Assembly (NCBI RefSeq): GCF_015352455.1
Contig: NZ_JADKPN010000010.1
Coordinates: forward strand, 124,001 to 188,000
Length of the DNA: 64,000 nt
Origin: Nocardioides islandensis
Lineage (GTDB): Bacteria > Actinomycetota > Actinomycetes > Propionibacteriales > Nocardioidaceae
Direction: 5' to 3'
A model generated the notes under the pieces. It did not search any database and was not told the origin of the DNA. It saw nothing but the letters and a program-made list of their open reading frames with translations. A program made the translations under genes and the position numbers. Within the stretch, counting starts at the first letter, position 1. Each line of letters begins with the position of its first letter. Below, piece by piece: positions 8,746-16,572 of the stretch.

Positions 8746-10053
8746 CTAGCCGAGGTACGCGACGAAGAGCCCGTCCGGGTCCCGGTCGGCGATGATCCCC
8801 TGCAGACGCTGGAGATTCTCCTCGGCGAGGAACACCCTCTTGCGTCGCGTGTGGTCGGAGTCGCCGATGTACTGGCCGACCGAGACCGGCTCCAGGTCGG
8901 CCATCGCCGACTCCAGCCACGAGATGCACCGCTCGTCGTCGTCGGGGTCCTCCCACGCGACGTACGACGCCAGGTAGATCTCCGACTGGAGCGAGAACGC
9001 CATGTCCGGCAGCGTCCGCAGCGGCGCCATGCTGAACCAGATCGTGAAGGCCTTCTCGTTCGGCAGCGTCGTACAGGCCCGGCGCACCGCGGGCACCACC
9101 TCGGCAGCAGCCCCGGACAGCCACGCGTTGTCGACCGCCCAGCGGTGGCCCTCGGGGTTGTCGTCGAGCTGGCGCTTGCGCTGCTCGTCGATGGTCGTGG
9201 GCACGGCGTCGAGCACGAGGAGCGCGCGGTCCAGCGCCGGCGACGTCCGGAACGGCGCCAGCGCGGCGTCCGCCTCCTCGGCCGAGCCGACCAGCGCCAC
9301 GGCGGTCACGAGCAGCACGACCCCGGGCGCGATCGCCGGGTCGGTCTTGGTGAGGGCCACGATCTCGACGGTGTCGGCCACGGACGCGTGGGTGTCGTGC
9401 AGCCAGGTCATCACCTCGTCGAAGTCCGCGAGGTCGTAGGCGTGCACGGTCAGCGCGAGGTGCTCGGGCTTGGGCAGCGTGCGCAGGTGGAACCGCGTGA
9501 CCACGCCCGGGAAGCCGGGTCCGGCGCCGCGGGCGGCCCAGTACAGGTCGGCGTTCTCGTCGGCCGAGCACCGGACCAGCTCGCCGGCCGCGGTGACCAC
9601 GTCGAGCGCCTCGACGTACTCGGCCGCCCATCCCCAACCACGCGCGTTCCAGCCCTGCCCGCCCTGGAGCAGGAAGCCGCCGATCCCGACGGTCGGGCAG
9701 TGCCCGCCGGGGAAGAACCGGCCGCGCGCCTCGAGGTACGGGCCGAGCTCCGCGCCACCCTTGACCGCTGGGCACGCGGACACGACGCCGGTCGCCTCGT
9801 CGTACGCGATGTCCTGCAGCGCACCGAGGTCGACCACCAGCGCGTCGTCGCGGATCGACCACTGCGCCCAGCTGTGACCGCCGGAGCGCACGGCGACGCG
9901 CCAGCCGTTCTCCCTCGCCAGCCTGACCGCGTCGACGACCTCCTGCTCGGTGGTCGGTCGTACGACAGCGGCGGGCCGGCGAGAGGTCAGGCGCCGGTTG
10001 AAGATCCGGTCGACCCGGGCCTCCTCGAAGCCGGGTTCGTCGCGGCGCAGCAT
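8746..10053 (-). CDS. FAD-linked oxidase, berberine-bridge (BBE) type
   Basis: Flavoprotein oxidase of 435 aa with the PCMH FAD-binding fold. RSGGHSW carries the His for 8-alpha-histidyl FAD, and GGHCPTVGIGG carries a Cys at the place used for 6-S-cysteinyl linkage, so bicovalent FAD is predicted. The substrate-binding domain and a BBE-type C-terminus (RLQGIIADRDPDGLF) follow. Such enzymes oxidise sugars, phenols or alkaloids with O2. ATG at 10053 overlaps the stop of the upstream monooxygenase (TGATG); GTG at 10056 is an alternative. It is the last gene of the minus-strand transporter operon. Confidence 0.85.
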   Translation of the reverse strand: MLRRDEPGFEEARVDRIFNRRLTSRRPAAVVRPTTEQEVVDAVRLARENGWRVAVRSGGHSWAQWSIRDDALVVDLGALQDIAYDEATGVVSACPAVKGGAELGPYLEARGRFFPGGHCPTVGIGGFLLQGGQGWNARGWGWAAEYVEALDVVTAAGELVRCSADENADLYWAARGAGPGFPGVVTRFHLRTLPKPEHLALTVHAYDLADFDEVMTWLHDTHASVADTVEIVALTKTDPAIAPGVVLLVTAVALVGSAEEADAALAPFRTSPALDRALLVLDAVPTTIDEQRKRQLDDNPEGHRWAVDNAWLSGAAAEVVPAVRRACTTLPNEKAFTIWFSMAPLRTLPDMAFSLQSEIYLASYVAWEDPDDDERCISWLESAMADLEPVSVGQYIGDSDHTRRKRVFLAEENLQRLQGIIADRDPDGLFVAYLG

Positions 10054-11192
10054 CACGCAGGAGCGACCAGCGCACCCAGCGTCTGGCCCATGATCCGGCC
10101 CGGGTCGGCGCCCGGGGTCTCGGGGTGGATCTCCCACTCGGCCAGGGTGAGGCTGTTGTCGAGCACCATCTTCACGCGCGGGAAGCGGCGCTCCATGAAC
10201 GCCGGCAGCACCTCGTCGACGGAAGGACCGGCGGTCAGCATTTCGGCCAGGATGACAGCGTCCTCGGCGCACATCGCGGCGCCCTGGGCGATCAGCGGCG
10301 GGCAGGCGTGGGCGGCGTCGCCGATGATGATCGTGCGGCCGCGGTACCACGGGGACTCGACGCAGATCGCCTCGATCCACTGGTAGTTGACGATCGCGTC
10401 GTCGGCCAGCGAGTCACGCACCTGTCCCCAGGTCCCGCCGTACCCCTGGCCGCGCTCCTTCAGCTCGGCGCCGCGCGGGCCCTCGCCGAGGTACGAGCGG
10501 TCGAGGTTCTCCTCGAGCAGGAAGGCGTAGCAGAGGTCCTCGGAGATGGGCGTGTAGCCGGCCTTGTACTTCGGCCCGCCGAAGTACAGCTCGGAGCAGT
10601 CCATCTCGGCCGGCCGCTTGGCGACGGTGCGCCAGATGCCCATGCCCACGGGCTTCGGCTCGTCGGTGATGCCCATCATGGAGCGGACCTTCGAGCGGAT
10701 GCCGTCGGCGCCGACGAGCAGGTCGACGGTCTCGGTCGAGCCGTCGGAAAGCGTGACGACGACCCGAGGATCGGCACTGCCGCCGCGGTCGTCGAAAGAT
10801 GTAATCGTGGTGCCGAGGCGGACGTCGACGCCGGCCTTGGTGACCTCGTCGGCCAGGATGTCGGCCAGGTCGCCGCGCAGCGCACCCATCGTGCCGGGCA
10901 GGTCGGGGCCGCCCATCGGGGGCGTGGGGATCTCCATGATCGTGTGGCCGTCGGGCGACTTCATGCGCAGGTGGCTGAACGCGAAGCCGTGCTCGGCCAG
11001 CCGGTCGTAGATGCCGACGGCCTGGAACGCCTTGAGCGCGTTGCCCTGCAGGGTGATGCCGTGCCCGACGCCGCCGAGCTCGCTGCGCAGGTCGACCAGC
11101 ACGACCTCGACGCCCTTCTGGGCGAGGCCGAGGGAGAGGACGCCGCCGGCGATGCCGCCGCCGACGACGAGAACCTTCAGGGGGTCGGTCAT
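10053..11192 (-). CDS. FAD-dependent aromatic monooxygenase
   Basis: Class A flavin hydroxylase of 379 aa. It has the GGGIAG dinucleotide motif at the N-terminus, a DLLVGADGIRSKVR motif (the DG fingerprint) and GDAAHACPP for the FAD ribityl site. Family members hydroxylate phenolic rings ortho to a hydroxyl with NAD(P)H and O2. Its place after the transporter and hydrolase genes fits preparation of an imported aromatic for ring cleavage by the extradiol enzyme at 22080. An AGGAGG stretch lies shortly before the ATG. Substrate specificity cannot be read. Confidence 0.87.
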   Translation of the reverse strand: MTDPLKVLVVGGGIAGGVLSLGLAQKGVEVVLVDLRSELGGVGHGITLQGNALKAFQAVGIYDRLAEHGFAFSHLRMKSPDGHTIMEIPTPPMGGPDLPGTMGALRGDLADILADEVTKAGVDVRLGTTITSFDDRGGSADPRVVVTLSDGSTETVDLLVGADGIRSKVRSMMGITDEPKPVGMGIWRTVAKRPAEMDCSELYFGGPKYKAGYTPISEDLCYAFLLEENLDRSYLGEGPRGAELKERGQGYGGTWGQVRDSLADDAIVNYQWIEAICVESPWYRGRTIIIGDAAHACPPLIAQGAAMCAEDAVILAEMLTAGPSVDEVLPAFMERRFPRVKMVLDNSLTLAEWEIHPETPGADPGRIMGQTLGALVAPA

Positions 11193-11201
11193 GGGAGCCT
11201 C

Positions 11202-12161
11202 CTAGGGCGAGGGGACGGTGGTGGTGTCGGCCACCGAGGCGGCCATCAGGTCGAGCACGCGGTCGACCGGCTCGAGGTCGGCGGCGAGGTTGAGGAAGCC
11301 GTGCAGCATGCCCTCGGCGAGCACCAGCCCGACGTCGACGCCCGCGGTCTCGAGCTGGTCGGCGAAGGCCTCGGCCGACGTGCGCAGGTCGTCGTACTCG
11401 GCGATCACCAGGAGCGTGGGCGCGAGGCCGGACACGTCGGCCAGCGCCGGGAACGAGTATCCGTCGGCCGGTTGCCCGCCCAGGTAGTTGGCGTTGATGC
11501 CGGCCGTCGCCGGCGGCGTGAACCGCAGCACGGGAGGTACGTCGGCGAGCAGCACGGCGAGCTCGGGGGTCGGTTCGGGCAGCACGTGGTGCAGCACCGG
11601 GTAGACCGGGATGAGGGAGTACGGCTGCCAGCCGTCCTCGTCGCGCAGCCGCAGCGCGGCCGCCGTCGCGAGGTTGCCGCCCGCGCTCGCGCCACCGAGG
11701 GAGATGCGACCGGGGTCGACGCCCAGCTCGCCGGCATGGTCGCGCAGCCAGCGCGTCGCGGCCACGCAGTCGTCGAGCGGCACCGGGAAGTGCACGCCGC
11801 CGACGGCGAGCCGGTAGTCGACGCTGACGACGACCGCTCCCCCACGTGCGGTGATCTCGCGTGCCGTGCGGTCGGCCTCCGGCATGTCGAGGTCGCCGAA
11901 CATGAACGCGCCGCCGTGGAGCCAGAGGAGCGCAGGACGCGCGTCCGCGCCGTCGGCCGGCTCGTAGACCCGCGCGGGGACCGGGCCGTGCGGTCCGTCG
12001 AGCAGGAGGTCCTGGACGAGCGCGTCGGGCGCGGCTGGGAGGTCCGGGCTAGCGAACTCGCGGAACTTCCGGTCGAGCTCGGGGTCGCCCATCGCCGCCT
12101 GGATCGACGGGATGCCGTCGAGCAGGTGGAGGCGGGCGGCGACGTCCGGGTGGATGCTCAT
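11202..12161 (-). CDS. Alpha/beta hydrolase, hormone-sensitive-lipase family
   Basis: Esterase-type hydrolase of 319 aa. The oxyanion-hole motif HGGAF and the nucleophile elbow GASAGG define the HSL family. A late GMLHGF supplies the His, and Asp is in AEYDDLR. It may deacylate or open an ester or lactone of the imported substrate. It lies between the transporter ATPase (4-bp gap) and the monooxygenase (9-bp gap) in the same operon. Confidence 0.87.
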   Translation of the reverse strand: MSIHPDVAARLHLLDGIPSIQAAMGDPELDRKFREFASPDLPAAPDALVQDLLLDGPHGPVPARVYEPADGADARPALLWLHGGAFMFGDLDMPEADRTAREITARGGAVVVSVDYRLAVGGVHFPVPLDDCVAATRWLRDHAGELGVDPGRISLGGASAGGNLATAAALRLRDEDGWQPYSLIPVYPVLHHVLPEPTPELAVLLADVPPVLRFTPPATAGINANYLGGQPADGYSFPALADVSGLAPTLLVIAEYDDLRTSAEAFADQLETAGVDVGLVLAEGMLHGFLNLAADLEPVDRVLDLMAASVADTTTVPSP

Positions 12162-12165
12162 CGGC

Positions 12166-12951
12166 TCAGGCCGCGAACATCGAGGCGCGGGAGCCGGTGA
12201 TCCAGCCGACGACGTGGTCGCGGTCGGTGCCTTCGACGGGTACGTCGGCGCACTTCTTGCCCCGGTTGAGGATGACCATCCGGTCGGCGACCTCGTAGCA
12301 GAGCGGGAGGTCGTGGGTGACGATCACGATCGCGATGCCCTGGGCGGCCATCCGCTCGATCAGCCCCTCGACGTTCTTGGTCTGCTCGTAGCCGAGGGCC
12401 GCGGTGGGCTCGTCGAGCAGCAGGATCCCGCGCGACTCGCCGTTGACCCGGATGGCGCTGCGGGCCAGGGCCACGACCTGTCGCTGACCGCCGGACAGCA
12501 TCTCGACCGGGCGCGTCATCGGCGCCGTGCGGACACCGAGGCGGTCCAGCTCGGCCTCGGAGCTGCGCCGCATCGCCTTGCGGTCGACGAAGCCGAGCAG
12601 GCCGAGCGGTCCCTTGCGCAGCGTCTCCTGGCCCATGTTGAGGTTGGTGGAGATGTCCTGCGGCTCGACCAGCGCGAGGTCCTGGTAGACCATCTGGATC
12701 CCGGCCTCGGCCGCGTCGCTCGGCGCGTGGAACGACTGCTCCTGGCCGTGCACGCGGATGCTGCCGTGCGACGGCTTGTGCGCGCCGGACATCACCTTCA
12801 GCAGGGTGGACTTGCCGGCGCCGTTGTCGCCGAGCAGCGCCACGACCTCGCCCGGCATCACGTGGATGTCGATGTCGTCGAGGGCGCGGACGAAGCCGTA
12901 GTGCATCTCGATACCGGTGAGCTCGAGCGCCGGCGTGCTGTTCTCAGTCAT
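12166..12951 (-). CDS. ABC transporter ATP-binding protein, CUT2 sugar type
   Basis: Single-domain ATPase of 261 aa. It has Walker A GDNGAGKST, signature LSGGQRQ, Walker B ILLLDEPTAAL and a switch His in VTHDLP. The GDNGAGK form and MHYGFVRALDDI are typical of the FrcA/XylG-like CUT2 ATPases, which usually have two ATPase domains in RbsA but one in the FrcA group, as here. It powers the permease encoded just upstream. ATG at 12951 follows GAGGACC; an ATG six codons earlier lacks a ribosome site. Confidence 0.9.
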   Translation of the reverse strand: MTENSTPALELTGIEMHYGFVRALDDIDIHVMPGEVVALLGDNGAGKSTLLKVMSGAHKPSHGSIRVHGQEQSFHAPSDAAEAGIQMVYQDLALVEPQDISTNLNMGQETLRKGPLGLLGFVDRKAMRRSSEAELDRLGVRTAPMTRPVEMLSGGQRQVVALARSAIRVNGESRGILLLDEPTAALGYEQTKNVEGLIERMAAQGIAIVIVTHDLPLCYEVADRMVILNRGKKCADVPVEGTDRDHVVGWITGSRASMFAA

Positions 12952-12972
12952 GGTCCTCAGCCTTGCCAATCA

Positions 12973-14088
12973 TCAGTTCCGGGCGTGGACGGAGAGGTTG
13001 GCGGTCATCAGCCGCTCGGAGACCGCGGTCTGCAGCACCCGCTCGAACATCAGCGAGCCGAGCAGCAGGGCGCCGGTGGCGACCGTGGCCCAGTAGGGCT
13101 GGATCCCGCGGATGATCAGGCCGTTGGCGATGGTGGCCAGGATCAGCGCGCCGACCAGGACACGAGGCAGGCTGCCCCGGCCGCCGGTCAGGGCCACGCC
13201 GGCCAGCGCCACGGCCGTGAGGGCGGTGAAGAGGATGCCGGGGCTGGCGACCGGGCTCGCCTCGGTGACGTTGGCCGTGTTGACCAGGCCGCCGACCGCG
13301 GCGAGCACGCCGCTGATGACGAAGCCGAGCACCTTGTAGCGGTCGCTGTGGATGCCGGCGCGGCGTACCGCCTCGGCGTTCGCACCGACCGCCATCAGCC
13401 GCAGCCCGTCGCGGGTGCGGGTCAGGAACACGGTGCCGACGAAGAACACGACCGCGACGATGAAGACGGGAGCCGGGATCCCGGTGAAGGTCGAGCCACC
13501 CTCACCGATCCGCAGGTACCGGTGGGTGCCCATGAACTCGAGCTGTGTCAGCCCCGGGAACGTGTAGCCGCCGGCCACCACCGACGCCAGGCCGGTGAGC
13601 ACCGACAAGGTGCCGATGGTGACGATGATCGGGTTGAAGCCGCGCAACGAGATGGCCCCGTTGACCAGGCCGACGGCCACGCCGATGGCCAGACCCGCGA
13701 GCAGGCTCAGCGCGGTGTTGTAGTCGTGGGTGAGCATCCAGCCGGTGACGCAGCTCGCGAGCGCGGCCGTGCCGGGGAGGGACAGGTCGAGCACGCCGGT
13801 CATGATCCCGATGCCGACGCCCGCCGCGAAGAGTGCGGTGAGGGCGCCGGCGTTCGCGACCAGGATCGCGTTGTCGACGGTGAAGAAGTACGGCGAGCAC
13901 CAGAACGCGAAGACCAGGATCAGCAGGCCCCACAGCATGAAGATGCCGCGGTCGCGCAGGAAGACCAGGACCGAGACCGCGCGGGGTACGTCGCTGCCGG
14001 TCGGCACCGGCGCCGGACCGGGGCTGTCCGCCCCGGCCCCGGCGACGTCAGGGACCTCGGTCGACACGTGAGGAGTCGTCATCGTCAT
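12973..14088 (-). CDS. ABC transporter permease, CUT2 sugar type (RbsC-like)
   Basis: Integral membrane subunit of 371 aa with about ten hydrophobic segments after a 40-residue polar N-terminus. The motif GVDLS-like GVLDLSLPGTAAL and the EAA-like loop ANAEAVRRAGI match RbsC/XylH permeases. ATG at 14088 overlaps the stop of the substrate-binding protein gene by one base. It probably works as a homodimer with the ATPase encoded downstream. Confidence 0.9.
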   Translation of the reverse strand: MTMTTPHVSTEVPDVAGAGADSPGPAPVPTGSDVPRAVSVLVFLRDRGIFMLWGLLILVFAFWCSPYFFTVDNAILVANAGALTALFAAGVGIGIMTGVLDLSLPGTAALASCVTGWMLTHDYNTALSLLAGLAIGVAVGLVNGAISLRGFNPIIVTIGTLSVLTGLASVVAGGYTFPGLTQLEFMGTHRYLRIGEGGSTFTGIPAPVFIVAVVFFVGTVFLTRTRDGLRLMAVGANAEAVRRAGIHSDRYKVLGFVISGVLAAVGGLVNTANVTEASPVASPGILFTALTAVALAGVALTGGRGSLPRVLVGALILATIANGLIIRGIQPYWATVATGALLLGSLMFERVLQTAVSERLMTANLSVHARN

Positions 14089-15095
14089 CAACTGTCCTGC
14101 TTGACGACCTTCTGCGGCACGGTGAGCTGCACACCGGTCGCCGAGGGGTCGTCGATCATGGTGACCAGCGCGTCGAAGGACTGGACCATGTCGTCGGCGA
14201 ACTGCAGGGCGACCGAGGCGTAGATCTTGCCGTCCTTGACCGCCTGGAGGACCTCGTCGTTGCCACCGGTCTCGGTGAGGCACGGCAGGTCCTTGCCCGC
14301 GGCCGCGAAGGCGCCGAGCGCGCCGAGCGAGCCCTCGTCGTTCTGGCCCATCACGGCGGTGATGTCGGGGTGACCCTGGAGCGCGCTGCCCACGTCGGTC
14401 TGGGCGGCCGTGCGGTCGGAGATGGTGATGTGGGCGACGATCTCGGCGTCCGGCGCGGTGGCCTTCAGCGCGTCCAGGATGGCCTTCTCCTGGACCTCCT
14501 TGCCGGCGGTGCCGGGGGCGGAGTCGCCGAACAGGACCTGGGCCTTGCCGTCGAGCTTCTCGTTGATGCAGTTGCCGAGCTCTTCGCCCATGGCCTTGCC
14601 CTGGGCCTCGTAGTCGATCGTCGAGAAGGAGACGCCGGGCTCGAGACCCTTCAGGCCGTAGTCCTCGGGGGTGCCGTTGAGGATCATCGGCACGCCCTTG
14701 TCGAGGGCCGACTGCACGAGGGAGGCAGCGGCCGGCGGGGCGAGCATGATCGCCCACGCACCGTCGACGGAGCCGGACTCGATGGCGGTCTGGAGGTCGG
14801 TGACCTGCTTCTGCGGGTCGAGCTTGGGGTCCTGGATGGTGACCTTGACGCCCTTGCTCTGGCCGTAGCCGGTGACACCCTCCGAGAGCTGCTTCATGGC
14901 CGGCACCTGCAGGCCGATCGGGGAGAAGACGATGGTCTTCGACGTGTCGCCGCCACCGCTGTCAGGGCTGCTGTCGCTGCCGGTGCCGCCGTCGGCCGCG
15001 CTGGTCCCACCGCCGCCGCAGGCGGCGAGCGTCGTCAGGCCGCTGACGGCGATGGCCGCGAGCGCGAGGCGGCGGTTCTTGGAGGCTTGGAACAT
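14088..15095 (-). CDS. Sugar-type ABC substrate-binding lipoprotein (periplasmic-binding-protein type I)
   Basis: Lipoprotein of 335 aa. The N-terminus (KNRRLALAAIAVSGLTTLAAC) is a signal peptide ending in a lipobox, LAAC, then a Gly/Ser/Asp-rich linker. The mature part is an RbsB-like fold: VTIQDPKLDPQKQVTDLQTAI, then the hinge and ITAVMGQNDEGSLGAL. Members bind pentoses, hexoses, inositols or glycosides. ATG 15095 follows AGGAGAG. It is the first gene of the operon and shares a palindrome with the divergent FAH operon, suggesting the imported sugar or glycoside is substrate and inducer. Confidence 0.9.
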   Translation of the reverse strand: MFQASKNRRLALAAIAVSGLTTLAACGGGGTSAADGGTGSDSSPDSGGGDTSKTIVFSPIGLQVPAMKQLSEGVTGYGQSKGVKVTIQDPKLDPQKQVTDLQTAIESGSVDGAWAIMLAPPAAASLVQSALDKGVPMILNGTPEDYGLKGLEPGVSFSTIDYEAQGKAMGEELGNCINEKLDGKAQVLFGDSAPGTAGKEVQEKAILDALKATAPDAEIVAHITISDRTAAQTDVGSALQGHPDITAVMGQNDEGSLGALGAFAAAGKDLPCLTETGGNDEVLQAVKDGKIYASVALQFADDMVQSFDALVTMIDDPSATGVQLTVPQKVVKQDS

Positions 15096-15158
15096 GGACT
15101 CTCCTGAGTGTCGCGGCGGCCGGAGGATTCGGGACAGGCCACCTGTGCGGTCGGTCAC

Positions 15159-15255
15159 ACGATGTCGGCGCCGGCCCCGATGCAGAACCCCGATCGGCGT
15201 GATGCCAGGCATCGACGCGCGCTCTTTCCCTGGGGGTTCGGACCGCCCCTACGGT
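15159..15255. promoter_or_regulatory. Divergent promoter module around palindrome 15201-15213 (site B)
   Basis: The perfect palindrome GATGCCAGGCATC (15201-15213) is flanked on both sides. To the right are 12 bp, TTCCCT (15226-15231), 18 bp and TACGGT (15250-15255), for the gene at 15294. To the left, read on the minus strand, are 13 bp, TTCTGC (15187-15182), 17 bp and CATCGT (15164-15159), for the transporter operon. One operator could therefore serve both operons. Confidence 0.65.
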
Positions 15256-15293
15256 CGTCGCGTCAGCTCGGTCTGTCTTCCAGAGGAGTCCCC

Positions 15294-15584
15294 ATGCCCT
15301 ACGTCGTCTCGGCCACCTGGACCGCCAACCCTGGTCAGGAGGACGTCGTCCGTGGGGCGATCGAGAACCTGACCCCGCCGTCCCGGGCCGAGGAGGGCAA
15401 CCTCTTCTACCAGGCCTACCAGGACCCGGCGGAGCCGCTGGTGTTCCGGCTGTTCGAGGTCTACACCGACGAGGCGGCGTACGCCGCGCACGGTGCCTCG
15501 GACCACTTCAGGACCTACGCGCTCGACACCGCGATCCCCGTGCTCGCGAACCGCGAGCGCGCGTTCTACGAGACCCTGGCCTGA
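15294..15584 (+). CDS. Antibiotic-biosynthesis-monooxygenase (ABM) fold protein
   Basis: Small ferredoxin-like dimeric protein of 96 aa (YVVSATWTANPGQEDVV...LFRLFEVYTDEAAYAAH...). The ABM fold includes quinol monooxygenases, heme-degrading enzymes and isomerase-like proteins. In degradation operons it often handles quinoid intermediates, but the function here is not fixed by sequence. GAGGAG lies 5 bp before the ATG. It is the first gene of the operon with FAH, aldehyde dehydrogenase, VOC and SDR genes, under module site B. Confidence 0.8.
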   Translation: MPYVVSATWTANPGQEDVVRGAIENLTPPSRAEEGNLFYQAYQDPAEPLVFRLFEVYTDEAAYAAHGASDHFRTYALDTAIPVLANRERAFYETLA

Positions 15585-15591
15585 GCCCGCG

Positions 15592-16572
15592 ATGAGACTC
15601 GCCGCCTTCCGCAGGCCGTCGGACGAGCCGGGCGACCGGCTCACCGGGCTCGTGCTCGGGCAGGGCGAGCACCTGCGCATCCACCCGTTCGCGGTGGATG
15701 CCGACCTCGTGGTGCTGCTGGCGCAGTCGCGCGACCGCCGCGAGCAGCTCGCCGACGAGGCGGCCGCCGGTGATGGGCTCCCCCTGAGCGACGTGGTGCT
15801 GCTGCCGCCCGTCTACCCGACCTCGATGCGCGACTTCCTCACCTTCGAGGCGCACGTCGACGGCATGGAGCGCGGGCACGGCGCCCCCGGGGTACCGGAG
15901 GACTGGTACCTGGCGCCGATCTTCCTGTTCATGGCGCCGCACGCCGTGACGGGCCCGTACGACGACGTGGAGATGCCGCCGGACACCGAGCGGCTCGACT
16001 TCGAGCTGGAGCTGGCGGCGATCGTGTGCCGCGACGTGCGCAACGCCTCGCCGGAGGAGGCGCGCGACGCGATCGGCGGGTACTGCGTGATGAACGACTG
16101 GTCCGCCCGCGACGTGCAGGGCCGGGAAATGAAGCTGAAGCTCGGCCCGTCGAAGGGCAAGGACTTCGCGACCACCATCGGCCCGTGGGTCGTCACCGCC
16201 GACGAGCTCGAGGGCTTTCGCGACGCCGATGGGTTCCTCGACCTGCCGATGACCGTCTCGGTCAACGGGGTGCAGGTGGGCGCCGACCGTTCGGGCCACA
16301 TGGGCTGGTCGTTCGAGCAGCTCGTGCAGCACGCCTCCCGCGCGTCGTGGGTGAAGGCCGGCGAGGTGCTCGCGTCGGGTACGTGTGCCTCCGGCTCGCT
16401 CGCCGAGTCCTGGGGCCGCACCGGCTCGCTCACCCCGCCGCCGCTGCAGGTGGGCGACGTGGTGGAGATGACCGTCGAGCACATCGGGACGATCCGCAAC
16501 CACGTGGTGTCCGCTGCTTCGACGGCGCCGCCGGTGCCGCCGGCCCGGCGTCGGGTGGCCACGTCGGCATGA
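15592..16572 (+). CDS. Fumarylacetoacetate hydrolase family protein (1 of 4)
   Basis: FAH-fold enzyme of 326 aa. An N-terminal linker domain precedes the catalytic domain. Metal and catalytic marks are DFLTFEAHVDG, FELELAAIV (E-x-E ligands), NDWSARDVQGREM and KGKDFATTIGPWVVT. FAH enzymes cleave C-C bonds of 2,4-diketo acids or isomerise and hydrate products of ring cleavage. It is closest in look to the FAH protein at 23797, which shares the NDWSARD...LGP.KGKDFAT.IGPWVVTADEL stretch, suggesting duplication. The last 25 residues are Pro/Arg/Ala-rich and unlike the family. It overlaps the aldehyde dehydrogenase gene by 4 bp. Confidence 0.88.
   Translation: MRLAAFRRPSDEPGDRLTGLVLGQGEHLRIHPFAVDADLVVLLAQSRDRREQLADEAAAGDGLPLSDVVLLPPVYPTSMRDFLTFEAHVDGMERGHGAPGVPEDWYLAPIFLFMAPHAVTGPYDDVEMPPDTERLDFELELAAIVCRDVRNASPEEARDAIGGYCVMNDWSARDVQGREMKLKLGPSKGKDFATTIGPWVVTADELEGFRDADGFLDLPMTVSVNGVQVGADRSGHMGWSFEQLVQHASRASWVKAGEVLASGTCASGSLAESWGRTGSLTPPPLQVGDVVEMTVEHIGTIRNHVVSAASTAPPVPPARRRVATSA

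Noticed and set aside
12112..14223. 703-aa and similar long plus-strand frames over the transporter genes
   Set aside because: Low-complexity composition typical of antisense frames; the ABC ATPase and permease on the minus strand are certain.
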